NCBI GenBank assembly: GCA_030615365.1
Contig: JAUWZM010000042.1
Span: 1-22,213 of the forward strand
Source of the DNA: Candidatus Aerophobota bacterium
GTDB lineage: Bacteria > Aerophobota > Aerophobia > Aerophobales > B3-G15
DNA length: 22,213 nt
Direction: 5' to 3'
Positions 21,948 to 22,213 of the stretch are shown piece after piece; positions within the stretch are counted from its first letter, which is position 1; every line of letters begins with the position of its first letter. The notes beneath the pieces were generated by a model that saw only the letters and a list, made by a program, of their open reading frames with translations, was not told where the DNA came from and did no database searches. The translations under genes were made by a program, and so were the position numbers.

Positions 21948-21981
21948 GGGGTCAGGTCTTTAAACTTTCACTTATTGACCC
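21948..21981. repeat. REP-like inverted motif GGGTCA...TGACCC
   Basis: GGGGTCAGGTCTTTAAA begins at 21948 and TTGACCC ends at 21981, giving GGGTCA/TGACCC arms 34 bases apart. Words of the form GGGGTCAGGTCTT are typical of ends of REP elements linked to RAYT-type transposases in other genomes. Only one short copy is seen here and no transposase is present. It lies in the upstream region of the hydrolase gene and might equally be an operator. Confidence 0.35.
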
Positions 21982-22015
21982 TTAATTAACTCTAATAAGT
22001 TCACACAAGGACTGT

Positions 22016-22195
22016 TTATCTCTTTGAATAAATCATATATTCAATAATTAACAAAGACAGAGGAAATAAAACACTCAAAACAACTTGAGTATCATTTCCA
22101 ATAGTGTTTAAAGCATGCAAAATAAAGAATATAATCAATCCTAAGGTAATAGATTGGAGTATCCCAAAAATCCAAAAGAGAAATTTAGCTTTCAT
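22016..22195 (-). CDS. Small two-helix membrane protein, 59 residues
   Basis: I do not recognise this protein. The ATG at 22195 follows GTGAGGA at a 7-8 base distance. It has two hydrophobic segments: about 5-28 (FLFWIFGILQSITLGLIIFF) and 37-56 (QVVLSVLFPLSLLIIEYMIY), separated by HALNTIGNDT, and it ends YSKR. This predicts a membrane hairpin with both ends in the cytoplasm. Clear ribosome site, whole-length hydrophobic pattern and correct orientation relative to the next gene support it as real. It may be co-transcribed with the hydrolase, 89 bases downstream. Confidence 0.6.
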   Translation of the reverse strand: MKAKFLFWIFGILQSITLGLIIFFILHALNTIGNDTQVVLSVLFPLSLLIIEYMIYSKR

Positions 22196-22213
22196 TTTTT
22201 TTCCTCACTTTCC

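Overview
The window looks like a chromosomal segment of an uncultured, AT-rich bacterium. The housekeeping genes are bacterial: holA, prs, rplY/ctc, pth and hflK/hflC. A K+-dependent membrane pyrophosphatase and a MEMO1-family protein suggest an anaerobic or energy-limited lifestyle. I cannot name the phylum. The noncoding DNA is crowded with short dispersed repeats of at least three kinds, as is common in genomes of uncultivated lineages.

Layout. Bases 1-264 hold two gene tails in one frame: a probable uroporphyrinogen-decarboxylase-family C-terminus, then the last ~50 codons of a GH3 glycosidase without the rest of its gene. Next come holA and a 48-residue membrane protein, both on the minus strand. 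A plus-strand pair follows, an ArsR-family repressor and an Hsp20 chaperone, with a clear promoter, 13-bp direct repeats over the -10 box and a strong terminator. From 3217 to 10318 lies a six-gene plus-strand cluster: a small protein of unknown function, a two-helix membrane protein, a MoxR-type AAA+ ATPase, a VWA protein with an N-terminal HExxH motif, and an HflK/HflC-like SPFH pair. From 10522 to 14151 is a visibly more GC-rich block: a KaiC-like ATPase, a KaiC-like ATPase fused to V4R-type domains, and, convergently, a ferritin-like/VIT1 iron transporter. From 14532 to 20013 the minus strand carries prs, rplY, pth, hppA and a MEMO1-family gene. The right end has a secreted DUF3887-alpha/beta hydrolase and a 59-residue two-helix membrane protein, both on the minus strand.

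How the genes may work together. The 3217-10318 cluster is the best candidate for an undescribed system. SPFH pairs of the HflK/C type normally scaffold FtsH, a membrane AAA+ zinc protease. No FtsH is encoded here. Instead the SPFH pair follows a separate AAA+ protein and a VWA protein with a zincin-like motif. The small first gene also appears, by eye, to be a free-standing copy of the MoxR N-terminal domain. The idea that this is a membrane-scaffolded remodelling or proteolysis machine is inference.

The KaiC/V4R/VIT1 block differs in base composition and is flanked by repeats, so it may be laterally acquired. Repeat families fill most intergenic gaps: hairpin elements with CCACAGAG ends, elements with CCACYAAG ends, and paired-hairpin elements flanked by GTAGCT/AGCTAC whose stems differ in sequence but stay self-complementary. 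I found no tRNA, rRNA, CRISPR array, transposase or phage gene.
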